Assembly (NCBI GenBank): GCA_958450365.1 | Contig: CAUEEP010000891.1 | Location: 124,001 to 188,000 of the forward strand | Direction: 5' to 3' | Source: Mesorhabditis belari | Lineage: Eukaryota > Nematoda > Chromadorea > Rhabditida > Rhabditidae | DNA: 64,000 nucleotides | Shown here: piece after piece, positions 10,811 to 23,196 of the stretch | How the letters are laid out: each line of letters begins with the position of its first letter | Numbering within the stretch: the stretch's first letter is position 1 | Translations under genes and position numbers: made by a program | Notes under the pieces: generated by a model | Told to the model about the DNA's origin: nothing | What the model saw: the letters and a program-made list of their open reading frames with translations, nothing else | The model's database searches: none

Positions 10811-11150
10811 GTAGCAAACAGTAGTTATGAGCGAAACTATTTTGAAAGCAAAATTTTTCCGAGGTGCTTATCTTTTTTGAGCAATAATATAATATACAAT
10901 AATCATTCAAATCATGTTTATTTGAGAGCTAGGGTATTTTAGGTTCGCAGAAAATTGGAGGTGAAGTTGGGATTGGAAAGAATTCGATAGGCCGACGCCG
11001 GATCCAAGCGGACATATGCTTTCGAGTAGTTCAGATACGTGTACGCTTCTATGACAGATGTTTGATACTTCGGGGACATCGTGCTCAGAGATTTCTGGAA
11101 TTTCTCAGAGTTTCTAGTCATTCGGCACAGATAAAGTTTTTGCGCAAATA
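10811..11150 (-). repeat. inverted copy of last exon, mariner-free
   Basis: Reverse complement of the 2.56-2.84 and 4.10-4.17 kb sequence, holding the last intron and last exon of the small secreted gene. The frame for the exon is nearly intact (SNFLRT end, one residue lost). No first exons accompany it, so it is probably a non-functional fragment. It preserves the empty TA site for mariner B1. Confidence 0.85.
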
Positions 11151-11527
11151 AAGAAATGTTTGAGCCGACAAGGACTGTCAATCTTTCCTTGCTCTTTTTT
11201 CTGCTTGTGTATTGTTCCTCTTTAAACGCTAATATTTTGTTATCTTGTTTTGTTTTGCTCCTACCAGTCAATTTAAGTTAGAAAATGAATATTTGGTGGT
11301 TAAAAATGGTTTTGGCTCTAGTTTTTGGCCTTAAAAAGCGCCCCAATAATCGATAGCTTGGGTTCAATATAGTTGAGAAATTTTTTTGAAAATGGTAAGG
11401 GTTATTTCCACCACATGGTTATTTCCGGACCTTTCAAAATTTCAAAACCTTGCCTTTCAAAATTTCAAAACCTTCCCCCCCCTGGGTACGGGCCTGCCCT
11501 GTAGTATCCTCAAAAATATCTGATTTA

Positions 11528-11859
11528 TTGGGTTGGTGCATTGAAAACTGCGAGACTTTGAAATAAAATTTATTCAACATAAAACCATAAATTCATTCCA
11601 AATAATTTCCATTATTATTGGCTACTTCTGCCCATTTTACAGACAATTTGCGGATTCCTCTTTCGTGGTAGGATTTTGCTTTTGAATCGAAAAACTTTCA
11701 AAGCCAATTTTTGACTGCCGCTTCCGAATCTAAGTGTTTTCCCGCAAGCTCATTACTCATGATCCGGAACAAATAGTAATCAGAAGGGGCGAGGTGCTGT
11801 TGTTTTCTTTAGCTGCGAGTCCCGCAAAATAACCGGCAGTTTTCAATGCACCAACCTAA
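11528..11859 (-). mobile_element. mariner A internal-deletion derivative
   Basis: Both mariner A termini remain (TTGGGTTGGTGCATTGAAAA and inverse), but about 930 bp of the transposase is gone, leaving 332 bp. It sits at the same place in the left arm as the longer mariner A2 in the right arm, so the insertion predates the arm duplication and the deletion came later. Confidence 0.9.
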
Positions 11860-12096
11860 TGCATCTTTACCAGAATGTTTTTTTGAATCATAATACTTTT
11901 TAATTATTGGTTGTTAATAAAGATTTCGATTAAATAACTCATCGTCAGGTTGGAAAGTAAATGAAAAGATAATAAACACTTTTATATGTTCTCTGCATTC
12001 AGAAAGATAGAGATAGGTTTATCGTTTAGCAGAATGATAACAACTTTAGAAAATTAAATTGAAAGCATCAAAACGGCAATAGAGAAACAAATGTTC

Positions 12097-15062
12097 TTAC
12101 TCAGTTTTCCCTCGAAACAATATTCTCGAGAGGAAGATCTGCTTTCCCTCGTGATCGACGAGACAAAACTTTGAGGGTCGCGGCGATTCTTTCGGTTCTT
12201 TCTCAGGATCAATCAACAGGAATTTGTGCTTTTCGACGGGCAAATCCCGTAAATATCTTCGTAATTGCCTGACAGGTAACTCATGGATTTTCCCAATTAA
12301 CAAGTCTATGTTCTGAGCGAATCGGACACTAAACGCGGGAATCGTCTCGAAATTCTCGTAATTGACCGGATGATCCAATAGCACTAAATGGCCCTTTTCC
12401 TCCTGAAAGTTCGGCACGAAAAGCGTCGGGAAATAATTATTTTTCTCAAATGAAAAATTCTCCGCATACTTCAAGATACACTGATAATTGATGTGATTCG
12501 ACGAAAAATGTTCCATGGCTGTGCCCAAATCGTTCCAAACAACGAAAAAGTTGGATGAGTATTGTAGCTCTTCTTTTGTCGTGCACTCAAAGTAGTCAAT
12601 AAAAAGTTTTGGTGGAAAACTTCCACTAATGTTTACTCTCTCGGTAAAAGTGTCTTTAAACGCTTCTAGCATCATATACGGATCGATTGGGTAATTGCCG
12701 GTGAAATGCAGTTGATCGGCGTGGCTCGTGAATGTAAACACTCCATCCATTGCATGGACATCGCTCTGGCAGTCTTTCGCGATGAACGTCTTCCCGCGGT
12801 GCCAATGTCCCTTCAGATACCGGGCTTTACTCAGATCCTTCGTGACCATCAACACGATCTCTTGAATGTTGTCGTGCCCCTCGACGAGCAGCCACTCCTC
12901 TTTGAGCACCGTTGATAAGTAGCACTCAAAGTAGAAGCGCGCCAAATAAAACGAGGTCTTTCCAGCCGAGAATTCCCTAATCTTTGAGACCATATTCGTG
13001 GACTCTATCCAGAACAACGAGAACCTGGTGTCTTTTATGAGTTCTTGAAAGTAGCGGCTCATTTCCTCGGCTTCCCACGCAAAATCGGCAAGCAAAAGCG
13101 CTTCGAAGAGCTCTACTGGATCGGTTGATTGCGCTAAGTCCATAAATCGGGTGGTTAATGCGAGATGTTCGTGAAAGAAATAGACCTTTTGCTGGGCCTC
13201 GGTGATCATTCTTGGAAGGATTTGATAGAATTTGATTTGATTCTCGCTGCTCATCTCATTGAATATTGTGGTCAATCTTCCCACATCTTCAATCCGATTG
13301 AAGCGTCTCAAATTCGAATTAGTGTTCGGGGCCTTGTGGACGAACTCTTGGCGAGTCGATTCATTGCTTTCTGGTGCTTCTTCTGTCATCGGATCGATCT
13401 AGAAATTATTGTAATTGTGATGCTTTTTTTGAAATACCGTGAATGGTAGATTTTCACTTTTTAAATCAAGCATCAAGAAACTGCTCGACTTCTCCTCATC
13501 CAAACTTCTCCCAGACCCGAATGGCGGTAGTAGAACTCTTTGCTTTTCATCGATTATTGGCAAAAATTCGTATCCTTTCACAAGTGCGTTTTCCTGAAAT
13601 CGATTTTGATGTACAATACATAAATAATACTTCAAAATGACTCCAACCTCTAGGATGAGTTTCACAGCCTTGAGTACATCTTGAGGCTTAGGACGAGATC
13701 CACGATCAAAGCTCGAACAACTGTAAAAGCAGAAGCTTGATGTAGCAAAAATTCTTAAACCTAACAATAAGCTTTTGCAACTCTTCAATGCATGTCGGTG
13801 GTTCCAACTTCTGCAGAACCCGGAATAAGATGTCAATAAAGAATTGTGTCGTATTGAAATTATCCTTCGAATCGTATTTCGCATAGACACGACTAGAAAC
13901 GTAAGATGTTTATTAGGCAAAATCGCGAGTGACCTTCGTTCGAGGGTTTCCCAAAGCACCAATCCCACCGCATAGACATCATTTGCATGGGAGATCTGAA
14001 AACTATGTGCCTTGTTTATATAAAGACCGGCTTTAAAGTCATCAATCTCATTTGAACACTTAGATAAAAGTTCACAAACTTAATCGCCACGTCTATGCTA
14101 AGGAAATATAACAAAAAAATCAATGATACTGCTCGCTTTGTACCAAGAAAAACGCAAACTTGAAAGGAATATTATTGAGCCACTGCTTCTGCTAATTAAA
14201 AGTTCAGACCTTTCGATCAACATGCATATTTTCCGTGATCAAATCCGGGCTGATATATCGATAGGTGCCGTGAAATGTGCCCGAGCATGTGACCTCACAA
14301 TCTCTTGTACTCCCGAAATCGCCGACCTTCAAATCGAAGCTTTCCTTGACAAAAATGCTAAAAAGAATCTTGGAAGATTAGAAGAAACGCTACGAAGATT
14401 CGAACTTTTCAAGCTTTATATCGCCGTGAACTATTGAGCGTCGATCGAGGTACTCGAGCACTTCGAACAGCTGCTCAGCCCAGCAAAGCACCGTTTTGAT
14501 CGAATAGGAAATCGATGAACCGAGCACCACTAAAACAAAAAAAAATAACTAATTACTAAAGTAAAATCCTAAAAAGCTTGTATTATTTTATTTTACTTTT
14601 GCATAACTTTTTCTTTGAGGAAGGTCCGATTTCCGACTTTTTTTTTGAGAAAAGTCCGATTTTAAGCTCTGTTTAATCCTGCAAACCTTTAAGAAAATAC
14701 TTTTGATTTAATAGTTTTATTAATTTTTTGGCTATCAAACAAATACAAAACCAAATCCGACCTCTCTTCAGACCTCTCCTCTCGCAGTACTCCAATTCGA
14801 TCCCAAACCCCGGAATTCCCATCACAATATCCCGAGTCCCGATGTAGGCAACAATATTCTTATGGCTGATTCTCATCATTATTTCTTTTTCCCTTTCAAT
14901 ATTCTTCCTCGAGATCTCATATTCGACTTTACGACCGTTTTTCTGCGAACAATTCATTGTACTGGTAGATGAACCTTTAACTAACCGATTGTTCGCTTCG
15001 ACCAAATGAATAATGCCCGATGAGCCTCCATCAATTATCGTCCAAACCTCCTCCTCATACAT
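12097..15062 (-). CDS. protein-kinase-like protein with novel C-terminal region, 752 aa
   Basis: Nine exons join in one open frame: 14982-15062, 14762-14942, 14406-14529, 14210-14357, 13934-13995, 13761-13892, 13648-13720, 13438-13593 and 12097-13398. Residues 1 to about 275 are a protein kinase fold: Gly-rich loop DGGSSGIIHL, helix C region, catalytic loop HGDIKLEN (Asp124), DFG at 142-144, GTYRYISPDLI, DVYAVGLVLWE and RPKPQDVL. At the beta-3 position the sequence reads VEYEI, so the invariant Lys seems replaced by Glu36. The last 430 residues, in one large exon, match nothing I know. Style is TKL/MAP3K-like. TGA precedes the ATG in frame. The right-arm twin is broken. Confidence 0.82.
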
Positions 15063-15457
15063 TCAAAAGAGAATTTTGCAGTTGCAAGAGAATTGCAAAG
15101 AGAATTGCAAAGAAAATATTTTCTAGAAAAATCCATTTATACGGCCTAACGATGGATTTCTATTGCGTCCATGAAAACACGGAACAAGCGAGGAATGGAG
15201 CTGATAACATGAATCGATTTAGCTTGTTCTTTTTTAGTTCTTTTTGAGCTTTTTCTTTGATGTGTTCTACTAATCTGGAATTACCATATTCACTATTTCC
15301 TTGCATTTTCAGCTTCATCGGCTCTTCCATTGAACGCTCTCGGACTCCATAGACAGTTTTCCTGACAATAATAGTTTTAGACTTTTAGGGATTGTATTTT
15401 CAAGTCATGGGTTCAAAAACGATAGATAAACACAGATAAACAAACGCGTATTTACAG

Positions 15458-15569
15458 TCGGAAAAAGGCAATAAAATCGTGGCAACGTGGAAATGGTCAG
15501 ATGGAAGTGAGGTGAATTATACAAATTGGGGAGAAAGCGAGCCAAACCTCCATAGCAAGTTTGTAAACT
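15458..15569 (+). pseudogene. C-type lectin domain exon, left arm
   Basis: A 112-bp exon-like block bounded by TTTACAG and GTAAGT reads WKWSDGSEVNYTNWGESEPN, the WND/EPN core of C-type lectin-like domains. No flanking exons of a lectin gene were found, so it is probably an orphan exon. It points away from the kinase gene. A mirror copy is at 17920-18031. Confidence 0.72.
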
Positions 15570-15769
15570 GTAAGTCTTATTCTTTACAATAAAAAAGAGC
15601 CAGTCACTCCCAACAAAAGAGCTTTTAGCGTTCACTGTTGCTAAAAAAAGGGCACAATCCTAAATCTGGTGCGATAAAAAAAAGCGTGGGATTTGAAAGC
15701 GCCAAAAAGATTAACATGGGTACGATCTATCTTTAAATCTTTTGAAATTTGAATTTGAATTTGAAAAAT

Positions 15770-17411
15770 TGAGATTTTGAACACTGTTTATTGAGGTAGT
15801 AACAAATACAAAAAACAACAGTAAAGTTCAAACAAGGCTCCTTTAACTTTCACACAGAGTTTCGAACGTTTCATGAAAGCGTCGCACGTTGATCGCAGGT
15901 ATTCGTCATCCAAATCGCTTCAAGCTTCTTGTAGAGGAGCTTTTAGAGAATCCGAACTTTGTGCGGAGCCTTCGTCTCTAAAACAGACCAGACCGAAAAA
16001 TCAAGTGCGCTTAAATCGGGTGAATTTGGAGGTCATTCACCATGAGCGATAAAGTCGGGAAATTCAGCAGAGCACTATTGTTGAACCAGCTTGGCCTTAT
16101 GCGGAGGCGGAGTCTTATTGAAAGCACCAGGGATTGTCTCCAAAATGAGAAAGGCTCCAAGGTTTTACCACGTCTTTTAAAATTGTCTCTAAGTAGAGGT
16201 TTCCATTCATTTTCACTCCTGAATCGATGAAAACAAGCGGAGTTTTTCCATTCGATGTTATTCCGCCGCAAACCATTACAAAAGCTGGATGTGCATTTCT
16301 TTAATGATTATTCCCTTTAAGTTAACTTCTTAAATGGATTTAACCAAAATTCGATCGTTTTGATTATTCAGAAGAGCTTAATTTTGCGACAAAAAGAAAT
16401 TGTGAATAGTTTTTCTATTAGGTTGATGCAAAAGTCTTTTCCATTTTTTTCGTACTTCTGTTAAAAAGTAACAAATTCACCAATTAATCTATAGTTTGCT
16501 CTATAAAAAAAGTGTTTTTTTGTTCAATTTGCATCTTTTTAAATGAATTTCGGTTCACTTTCAAGCAAATTCGAGAGTGAAAAACGCCTTTTTCGTAAAA
16601 ATCTATAAAAAACTCTACGGAAAAATTGGCTGAATGAATTTCTCTGAAATTTTGGCGAAATATCAAACTTTTTTTTCTCTATCTTTTATCTATTGACACG
16701 AAGATAGGTTTTCTTTAGCTAAGGTGTCTAAACCGCATCATCGAGTTAGCCCTTTTTGACTACCCGACTTCATACTCTCAAGAAAATCCAGGCATAAAAT
16801 ATTTTTAAACCCGTTTTAATGTTATTTTGCAGAAAAATAATTGGTTTTTCTAATGAAATCAACCGTAGTTTAATTGGTGCATTTGTTGGCTTGAAACGGC
16901 AGACGAAAAGGAACAAAAAGACTTATGCATCAACCTAATATTTGAATACTATTTGAGAGTAACGGCCATCACTGAAGCGTTTAATCAAGCTTGCACTTAA
17001 TCACTTTTCCATCATCGGCTCGGTAAGACTGACCCACATTCAACTGCTGTTCACGTGGAACCCTTCCCCACTCTACTCTTTTGCCTTTTATAAGGGTACA
17101 TCTTGAGCTTCTTTTTGACAATTCTTCCAACCGAATCCTTACTAATTCCAAGCTGTTGGGCAAGTTTTCTAATCGACCGCCTTGGGTTACGCTTGATCCT
17201 TTTTCGAATGATATTGACAAAACGAGGAGAAGTTGCACTTCGTTTGCGTCTTCTTCCAACTCAATCCCTATAACTTCCAAGCGTTTTAAATCGACGAACG
17301 GCCGCTTGGACTGTTCTTCGAGAAATCCCGAGCTGTTTCACAATGGTCTTCGTCGACAAGTCTTTCTTGTGAAGATCGATGATTACTTTACGATATGGGC
17401 TGGGAGCAACC
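15770..17411 (-). pseudogene. Tc-type transposase, decayed, filling the spacer
   Basis: Minus strand. An N-terminal part from ATG near 17411 (MVAPSPYRKVIIDLHKKDLS, then a second HTH with GISKDSVGRIVKKKLKMYPY) has a stop and frameshifts. The C-terminal half appears at 16271-15830, with SPDLSALDFSVWS as the remnant of its last catalytic region. The two halves are separated by a MITE (16418-16938). The family matches the elements at 8882 and 30430. Confidence 0.75.
16418..16938. mobile_element. mariner-type MITE nested in spacer transposon
   Basis: Ends TTAGGTTGATGCAAAAGTCT and its inverse, TA duplication on both sides (16416-16417 and 16939-16940), 521 bp, no open transposase. It splits the decayed transposase and so is younger. 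Confidence 0.9.
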
Positions 17412-17919
17412 ATAGCAAATAACCTAAATAAAAACTATTGCAGTGAATACAGGACATTGAAAATAAAATAAAATAGCAATAAAAGTAAAGTTCACTACTA
17501 GTCTATAGTTTTCAAAAAGATAAAAAACCAGGCGCAGAGGTAATTTTGAATTTCGCGACCATTTAAGAAGAATTTCAGCTCAATTTTCTATTGTTCTAGG
17601 ATTGGAATTTGTGACTTTTTACCCCTAGAGACAGCTTAGTCGAAAAAATTATGGTAGGAAGTGGTCTCACTAGAGTACGCACCATGTCGATTTGTCTGTC
17701 TGTTTGTCGGAAATTCCGTTGGCCCCTTTATATTTGTTCAATCTTTCTGAAATTTTGTTAATAAATAGATCGTACCCATGTTAATCTTTTTGCCTTTTTC
17801 AAATCGCCCGCTTTTTTTATCAGATTTAGGATTGTGCTCTTTTTGTAGCAACAGTGAACGCTAAAAGCTCTTTTGTTGGGAGTGACTGGCTCTTTTTTAT
17901 TGTAAAGAATAAGACTCAC

Positions 17920-18031
17920 AGTTTACAAACTTTCTATGGAGGTTTGGCTCGCTTTCTCCCCAATTTGTATAATTCACCTCACTTCCATCTGACCATTTCC
18001 ACGTTGCCACGATTTTATTGCCTTTTTCCGA
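17920..18031 (-). pseudogene. C-type lectin domain exon, right arm
   Basis: Mirror copy of the exon at 15458-15569, 112 bp, on the minus strand, again between TTTACAG and a GTGAGT donor, with the same WKWSDGSEVNYTNW core. No further lectin exons recognised. Confidence 0.7.
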
Positions 18032-18700
18032 CTGTAAATACGCATTTGTTTATCTGTGCTTATTGAAGAACTTCTACCGCATTTCATCAAGCGAAAAACA
18101 CCACATAGCTGCATACTAATAAAAAAAGAGTTTTGCTCGATTCAGGTCCGGCAGGTCAGGTGCATGCTAAATGGTAGGCAATGCAGTATTTCCTTTTTTT
18201 TAAGTTTATAGAGAAATTAGTATTTAAAGGAAATTTAAGAAAATTAATCACTGTCATTGAAAGTATTTCTGAGCTCGATTGCTTTAAAAAGTCTTATGTT
18301 TATAAGTTTTTTTCCCATTTTAATAAAATAGAGTTAACATTTTACACACTTTTTGAATCTGTGACTTTAAAATCAATCCCTAAAAAACTAAAACTATTAT
18401 TGTCAGGAAAACTGACGATCACTATGGAGTTCGAGAGCGTTGAAATGGAAGAACCGATGAAGCTGAAAATGCAAGGAAATAGTAAATATTGTAATTCCAG
18501 ATTAGTAGAACATATCAAAGAAAAAGCTCAAAAAGAACTAGCAAAGAACAAGCTAAATCGATTCGTGTTATCAGCTCCATTCCTCGCTTGTTCCGTGTTT
18601 TCATGGACGCAATAGAAATCCATCGTTAGGCCGTATAAATGGATTTTTCTAGAAAATATTTTCTTTGCAATTCTCTTGCAACTGCAAAATTCTCTTTTGA

Positions 18701-21700
18701 ATGTATGAGGAGGAGGTTTGGACGATAATTGATGGAGGCTCATCGGGCATTATTCATTTGGTCGAAGCGAACAATCGGTTAGTTAAAGGTTCATCTACCA
18801 GTACAATGAATTGTTCGCAGAAAAACGGTCGTAAAGTCGAATGCGAATGAGATCTCGAGGAAGAATATTGAAAGGGAAAAAGAAATAATGATGAGAATCA
18901 GCCATGATAATATTGTTGCCTACATCGGGACTCGGGATATTGTGATGGGAATTCCGGGGTTTGGGATCGAATTGGAGTACTGCGAGAGGAGAAGTCTGAA
19001 GAGAGGTCGGATTTGGTTTTGTATTTGTTTGATAGCCAAAAAATTAACAAAACTATTAAATCAAAAGTATTTTCTTAAAGGTTTGCAGGATTAAACAGAG
19101 CTTAAAATCGGACTTTTCTCGAATTACCAAGAAAAAGTTATGCAAAAGTAAAATAAAATAGGATTTTACTTTAGTAATTAGTTATTTTTTTTTGTTTTAG
19201 TGGTGCTCGGTTCATCGATTTCCTATTCGATCAAAACGGTGCTTTGCTGGGCTGAGCAGCTGTTCGAAGTGCTCGAGTACCTCGATCAACGCTCAATAGT
19301 TCACGGCGATATAAAGCTTGAAAAGTTCGAATCTTCGTAGCGTTTCTTCTAATCTTCCAATATTCTTTTTAGCATTTTTGTCAAGGAAAACTTCGATTTG
19401 AAGGTCGGCGATTTCGGGAGTACAAGAGATTGTGAGGTCACATGCTCGGGCACATTTCACGGCACCCATCGATATATCAGCCCGGATTTGATCACGGAAA
19501 ATATGTGTACTGATCGAAAGGTCTGAACTCTTAATTTTACATCACAAAGAATTTATAAATACTGTTGTAAGCAGTAGATCAATAATGTTCCGTTCAAGTT
19601 GGCGTTTTTCTTGGTACAAAGCGTGCAGTATCATTGATTTTTTTGTTATATTTCCTTAGCATAGGCGTGGCGATTAAGTTTGTGAACTTTTATCTAAGTG
19701 TTCAAATGAGATTGATGACTTTAAAGCCGGTCTTTATATAAAAAAGGACCTAGTTTTCAGATCTCCCGTGCAAATGATGTCTATGCGGTGGGATTGGTGC
19801 TTTGGGAAACCCTCGAACGAAGGTCACTCGCGATTTTGCCTAATAAACATCTTACGTTTCTAGTCGTGTCTATGCGAAATACGATTCGAAGGATAATTTC
19901 AATACGACACAATTCTTTATTGACATCTTATTCCGGGTTCTGCAGAAGTTGGAACCACCGACATGCATTGAAGAGTTGCAAAAGATTATTGTTAGGTTTA
20001 AGAATTTTTGCTACATCAAGCTTCTGCTTTTACAGTTGTTCGAGCTTTGATCGTGGATCTCGTCCTAAGCCTCAAGATGTACTCAAGGCTGTGAAACACA
20101 TCCTAGAGGTTGGAGTCATTTTGAAGTATTATTTATGTATTGTACATCAAAATCGATTTCAGGAAAACGCACTTGTGAAAGGATACGAATTTTTGCCAAT
20201 AATCGATGAAAAGCAAAGAGTTCTACTACCGCCATTCGGGTCTGGGAGAAGTTTGGATGACGAGAAGTCGAGCAGTTTCTTGGTGCCCGATGGAGAAGAT
20301 CTACGATCCATGGTATTTCAAGAAAGCACCACAATTACAATAATTTCTAGATCGATCCGATGACAGAAGAAGTGCCAGAAAGCAACGACTCGCCTCGTCA
20401 AGAGTTCCACATCCACAGGGCCCTGAACACTAATTCGAATTTGAGACGCTTCAATCGGATTGAAGATGTTGGAAGATTGACCACGATATTCAATGAGATG
20501 AGCAGCGAGAATCAAATCAAATTCTATCAAATCCTTCCAAGAATGATCACCGAGGCCCAGCAAAAGGTCTATTTCTTTCACGAACATCTCGCATTAACCA
20601 CCCGATTTATGGACTTAGCGCAATCAACCGATCCAGTAGAGCTCTTCGAAGCGCTTTTGCTTGCCGATTTTGCGTGGGAAGCCGAGGAAATGAGCAGCTA
20701 CTTTCAAGAACTCACAAAAGACACCAGGTTCTCGCTGTTCTGGATAGAGTCCACGAATATGGCCTCAAAGATTAGGGTATTCGCGGCTGGAAAGACCTCA
20801 TTTTATTTGACGCGCTTCTACTTTGAGTGCTACTTCTCAACGGTGCTCAAAGAGGAGTGGCTGCTCGTCGAAGGGCACGACAACATTCAAGAGATCGTAT
20901 TGATGGTCACGAAGGATCTGAGTAAAGCCCAGTATCTGAAGGGACACTGGCACCGCGGGAAGACGTTCATCGCGAAAGACTGCCAGAGTGATGTCCACGT
21001 AAGTTATGGAGTGATTACATTCACGAGCCACGCCGATCAACTGCATTTCACCGGCAATTACCCAATCGATCCGTATATGATGCTAGAAGCGTTTACCAGG
21101 GAACGAGAAAAGTTACTGAATCAGGCAGTGATTATTAGAAATAAAATGCGGAGACTGAATGAGATTCGTTCCATACCAAAATTCCTGGATATTGGATCAA
21201 AGCTGCCGATTCCGAGCTATATTTTTCAACTACGAAATCCTCCCCGAATACCATGTCGTCATAAAGGAATTTGCTCAAAAAAGCAATGGCCAAAAGACAC
21301 TTTTACCGAGAGAGTAAACATTAGTGGAAGTTTTCCACCAAAACTTTTTATTGACTACTTTGAGTGCACGACAAAAGAAGAGCTACAATACTTATCCAAC
21401 TTTTTCGTTGTTTGGAACGATTTGGGCACAGCGCTGGAGCAGTTTTCGTCGTATCTCAACAAATCTCAGCGTATCTTGATGTATGCGGAGAATTTTTCAT
21501 TTGAGAAAAATAATTATTTCCCGACGCTTTTCGTGCCGAACTTTCAGGAGGAAAAGGGCCATTTAGTGCTTTTGGATCATCCGGTCAATTACGAGAATTT
21601 CGAGACGATTCCCGCGTTTAGTGTCCGATTCGCTCAGAACATAGACTTGTTAATTGGGAAAATCCATGAGTTACCTGTCAGGCAATTACGAAGATATTTA

Positions 21701-21853
21701 CGGGATTTGCCCGTCGAAAAGCACAAATTCCTGTTGATTGATCCTGAGAAAGAACCGAAAGAATCGCCGCGACCCTCAAAGTTTTGTCTCGTCGATCACG
21801 AGGGAAAGCAGATCTTCCTCTCGAGAATATTGTTTCGAGGGAAAACAGAGTAA
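18701..21853 (+). pseudogene. second kinase-like gene, frameshifted
   Basis: Same nine-exon layout as the 12097-15062 gene. All later exons are open (HGDIKLEN, DFGS, GTHRYISPDLI, DVYAVGLVLWE, RPKPQDVL), and the last exon ends at TAA 21851-21853. In exon 2 four extra bases near 18842 give TGC-GAA-TGA, stopping translation at 18848-18850. The last exon holds about 67 additional in-frame residues (basic, including RNKMRRLNEIR and CSKKQWPK) after LEAF that the left copy lacks. The long open C-terminal exon suggests recent loss, or a product starting downstream. Confidence 0.78.
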
Positions 21854-22108
21854 GAACATTTGTTTCTCTATTGCCGTTTTGATGCTTTCAATTTTCTTTG
21901 CTGTTTCAATTTAATTTTCTAAAGTTGTTATCATTCTGCTAAAGGATAAACCTATCTCTATCTTTCTGAATGCAGAGAACATATAAAAGTGTTTATTATC
22001 TTTTCATTTACTTTCCAACCTGACGATGAGTTATTTAATCGAAATCTTTATTAACAACCAATAATTAAAAAGTATTATGATTCAAAAAAACATTCTGGTA
22101 AAGATGTA

Positions 22109-23196
22109 TTAGGTTGGTGCATTGAAAACTGCCGGTTATTTTGCGGGACTCGCAGCTAAAGAAAACAACAGCATAGAACCAGCTGAAAGGGGGGTTTATT
22201 TATTCAACATTTCCCCTAATTATTGCAAACAATTATGCTTTCAGCTTTTTATTTTTTGGGTGTTTTTCTTCACTTCTATTGCACTCGACAATCTGCCACC
22301 GGGACGTATTCGTCATGTCATGCTTCATGAGTTCCTACAAGAGCACCGTGCAGGTTTGGCAGTTGCTAATATTAAAAAGATATATGGGGAGGACTCACCT
22401 TTTGAAAGAACGTGTCGATTATGGTTTGCCAAGTTTCGATCTGGGGACAAATCTTTGAAAGATGCAGAGGGCCGTGGCGCGGCACCCCAACTGGATGATT
22501 CCAAATTACTCGAACTCATTACCAACGACCATCGGGTATCATCGCATGAATTGGGAGAAGAGTTAGGGGTTGATCATGCTACAGTGCTAAGGCACCTTCA
22601 TACCCTTGGATTTAAATCGAAACTTGGGGCTTGGGTACCCCATGACCTCAATAACCCCCACAAGTGGCAGCGCGCCTCCATCAGTGCCGCTCATCTCTCA
22701 CGATACGAAAGGAAATCCTTTCTTCCTCGAATCGTGACAGGAGATGAGAAATGGGTTTTATTTGTGAACTTTTGGAGGAAGCGGCAATGGGTGGGGCCAG
22801 GCGAGAAACCCGAAAGTGACCCTAAGCCCGATTTGCACCAGAAGAAGTTTATACTCTGCGTTTTCTGGGATATGGAGGGAGTGATGTACTGGGAGTTGCT
22901 GGATAGCAAGACGACCGTTAATGCAATCAAATACAGTGAACAGTTGGGAAAGGTGAATGAATCCCTGAAGAAGAATAGGCCCTCCAAGTCAAAGATCGTT
23001 CTCATCCACGACAACACGCGCCCTCATGTTGCCAAACTGATTGTTCTAAAATAAACAGCCTTGGTTGGGAACTTTTGGCGCATCCACCATACAGTCCGGG
23101 CCTCGCCCCTTCTGATTACTATTTATTCCGTACCATGTTAATGAGTTTGCGGGAGAGCACTTCGATTCGGAAGAAGCAGACAAAAATTGGTTGCAA
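22109..23196 (+). mobile_element. mariner element, family A, copy 2, 3'-truncated
   Basis: The left end TTAGGTTGGTGCATTGAAAA is intact. Transposase is open from about 22122 to 23054 and includes GDEKW and HDNTRPH. A one-base deletion then shifts the frame just after LIVL, and SPGLAPSDYYLF follows in another frame. The right terminus is missing: sequence jumps near 23196 into the C-run also seen, inverted, near 11480. At the codon where copy 1 is nonsense this copy has CGA. Confidence 0.9.

Larger units (their letters stand above)
11235..15735 (-). repeat. left arm of large inverted repeat
   Basis: From about 11235 to 15735 the sequence is the reverse complement of about 17765-23345, interrupted by indels. 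Shared items in order from the spacer outwards: C-type-lectin exon, a charged open segment, the kinase-like gene, a mariner-A element and the TTAGAAAATGAATATT flank. Left-specific differences are a large internal mariner deletion, a missing in-frame block of about 200 bp in the kinase C-terminal exon, and the lack of about 300 bp found at 18067-18385. Confidence 0.93.

Noticed and set aside
14123..14437. Plus-strand open frame of 104 codons
   Set aside because: Antisense shadow of the kinase catalytic exon (DFG and SPDLI region) of the minus-strand gene.
15405..15635. Minus-strand open frame of 76 codons, repeated at 17854-18066 on the plus strand
   Set aside because: Antisense to the C-type lectin exon; the lectin frame is the meaningful one.
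18181..18615. Plus-strand open frame of 144 codons in the right arm
   Set aside because: Its first half lies in arm-specific AT-rich sequence. Its second half (EEPMKLKMQGN, KEKAQKELAKN) is shared with the left arm, but there a base deletion shifts the frame, and no splice path to the kinase frame was found. It might be an exon of something, but I cannot support it.
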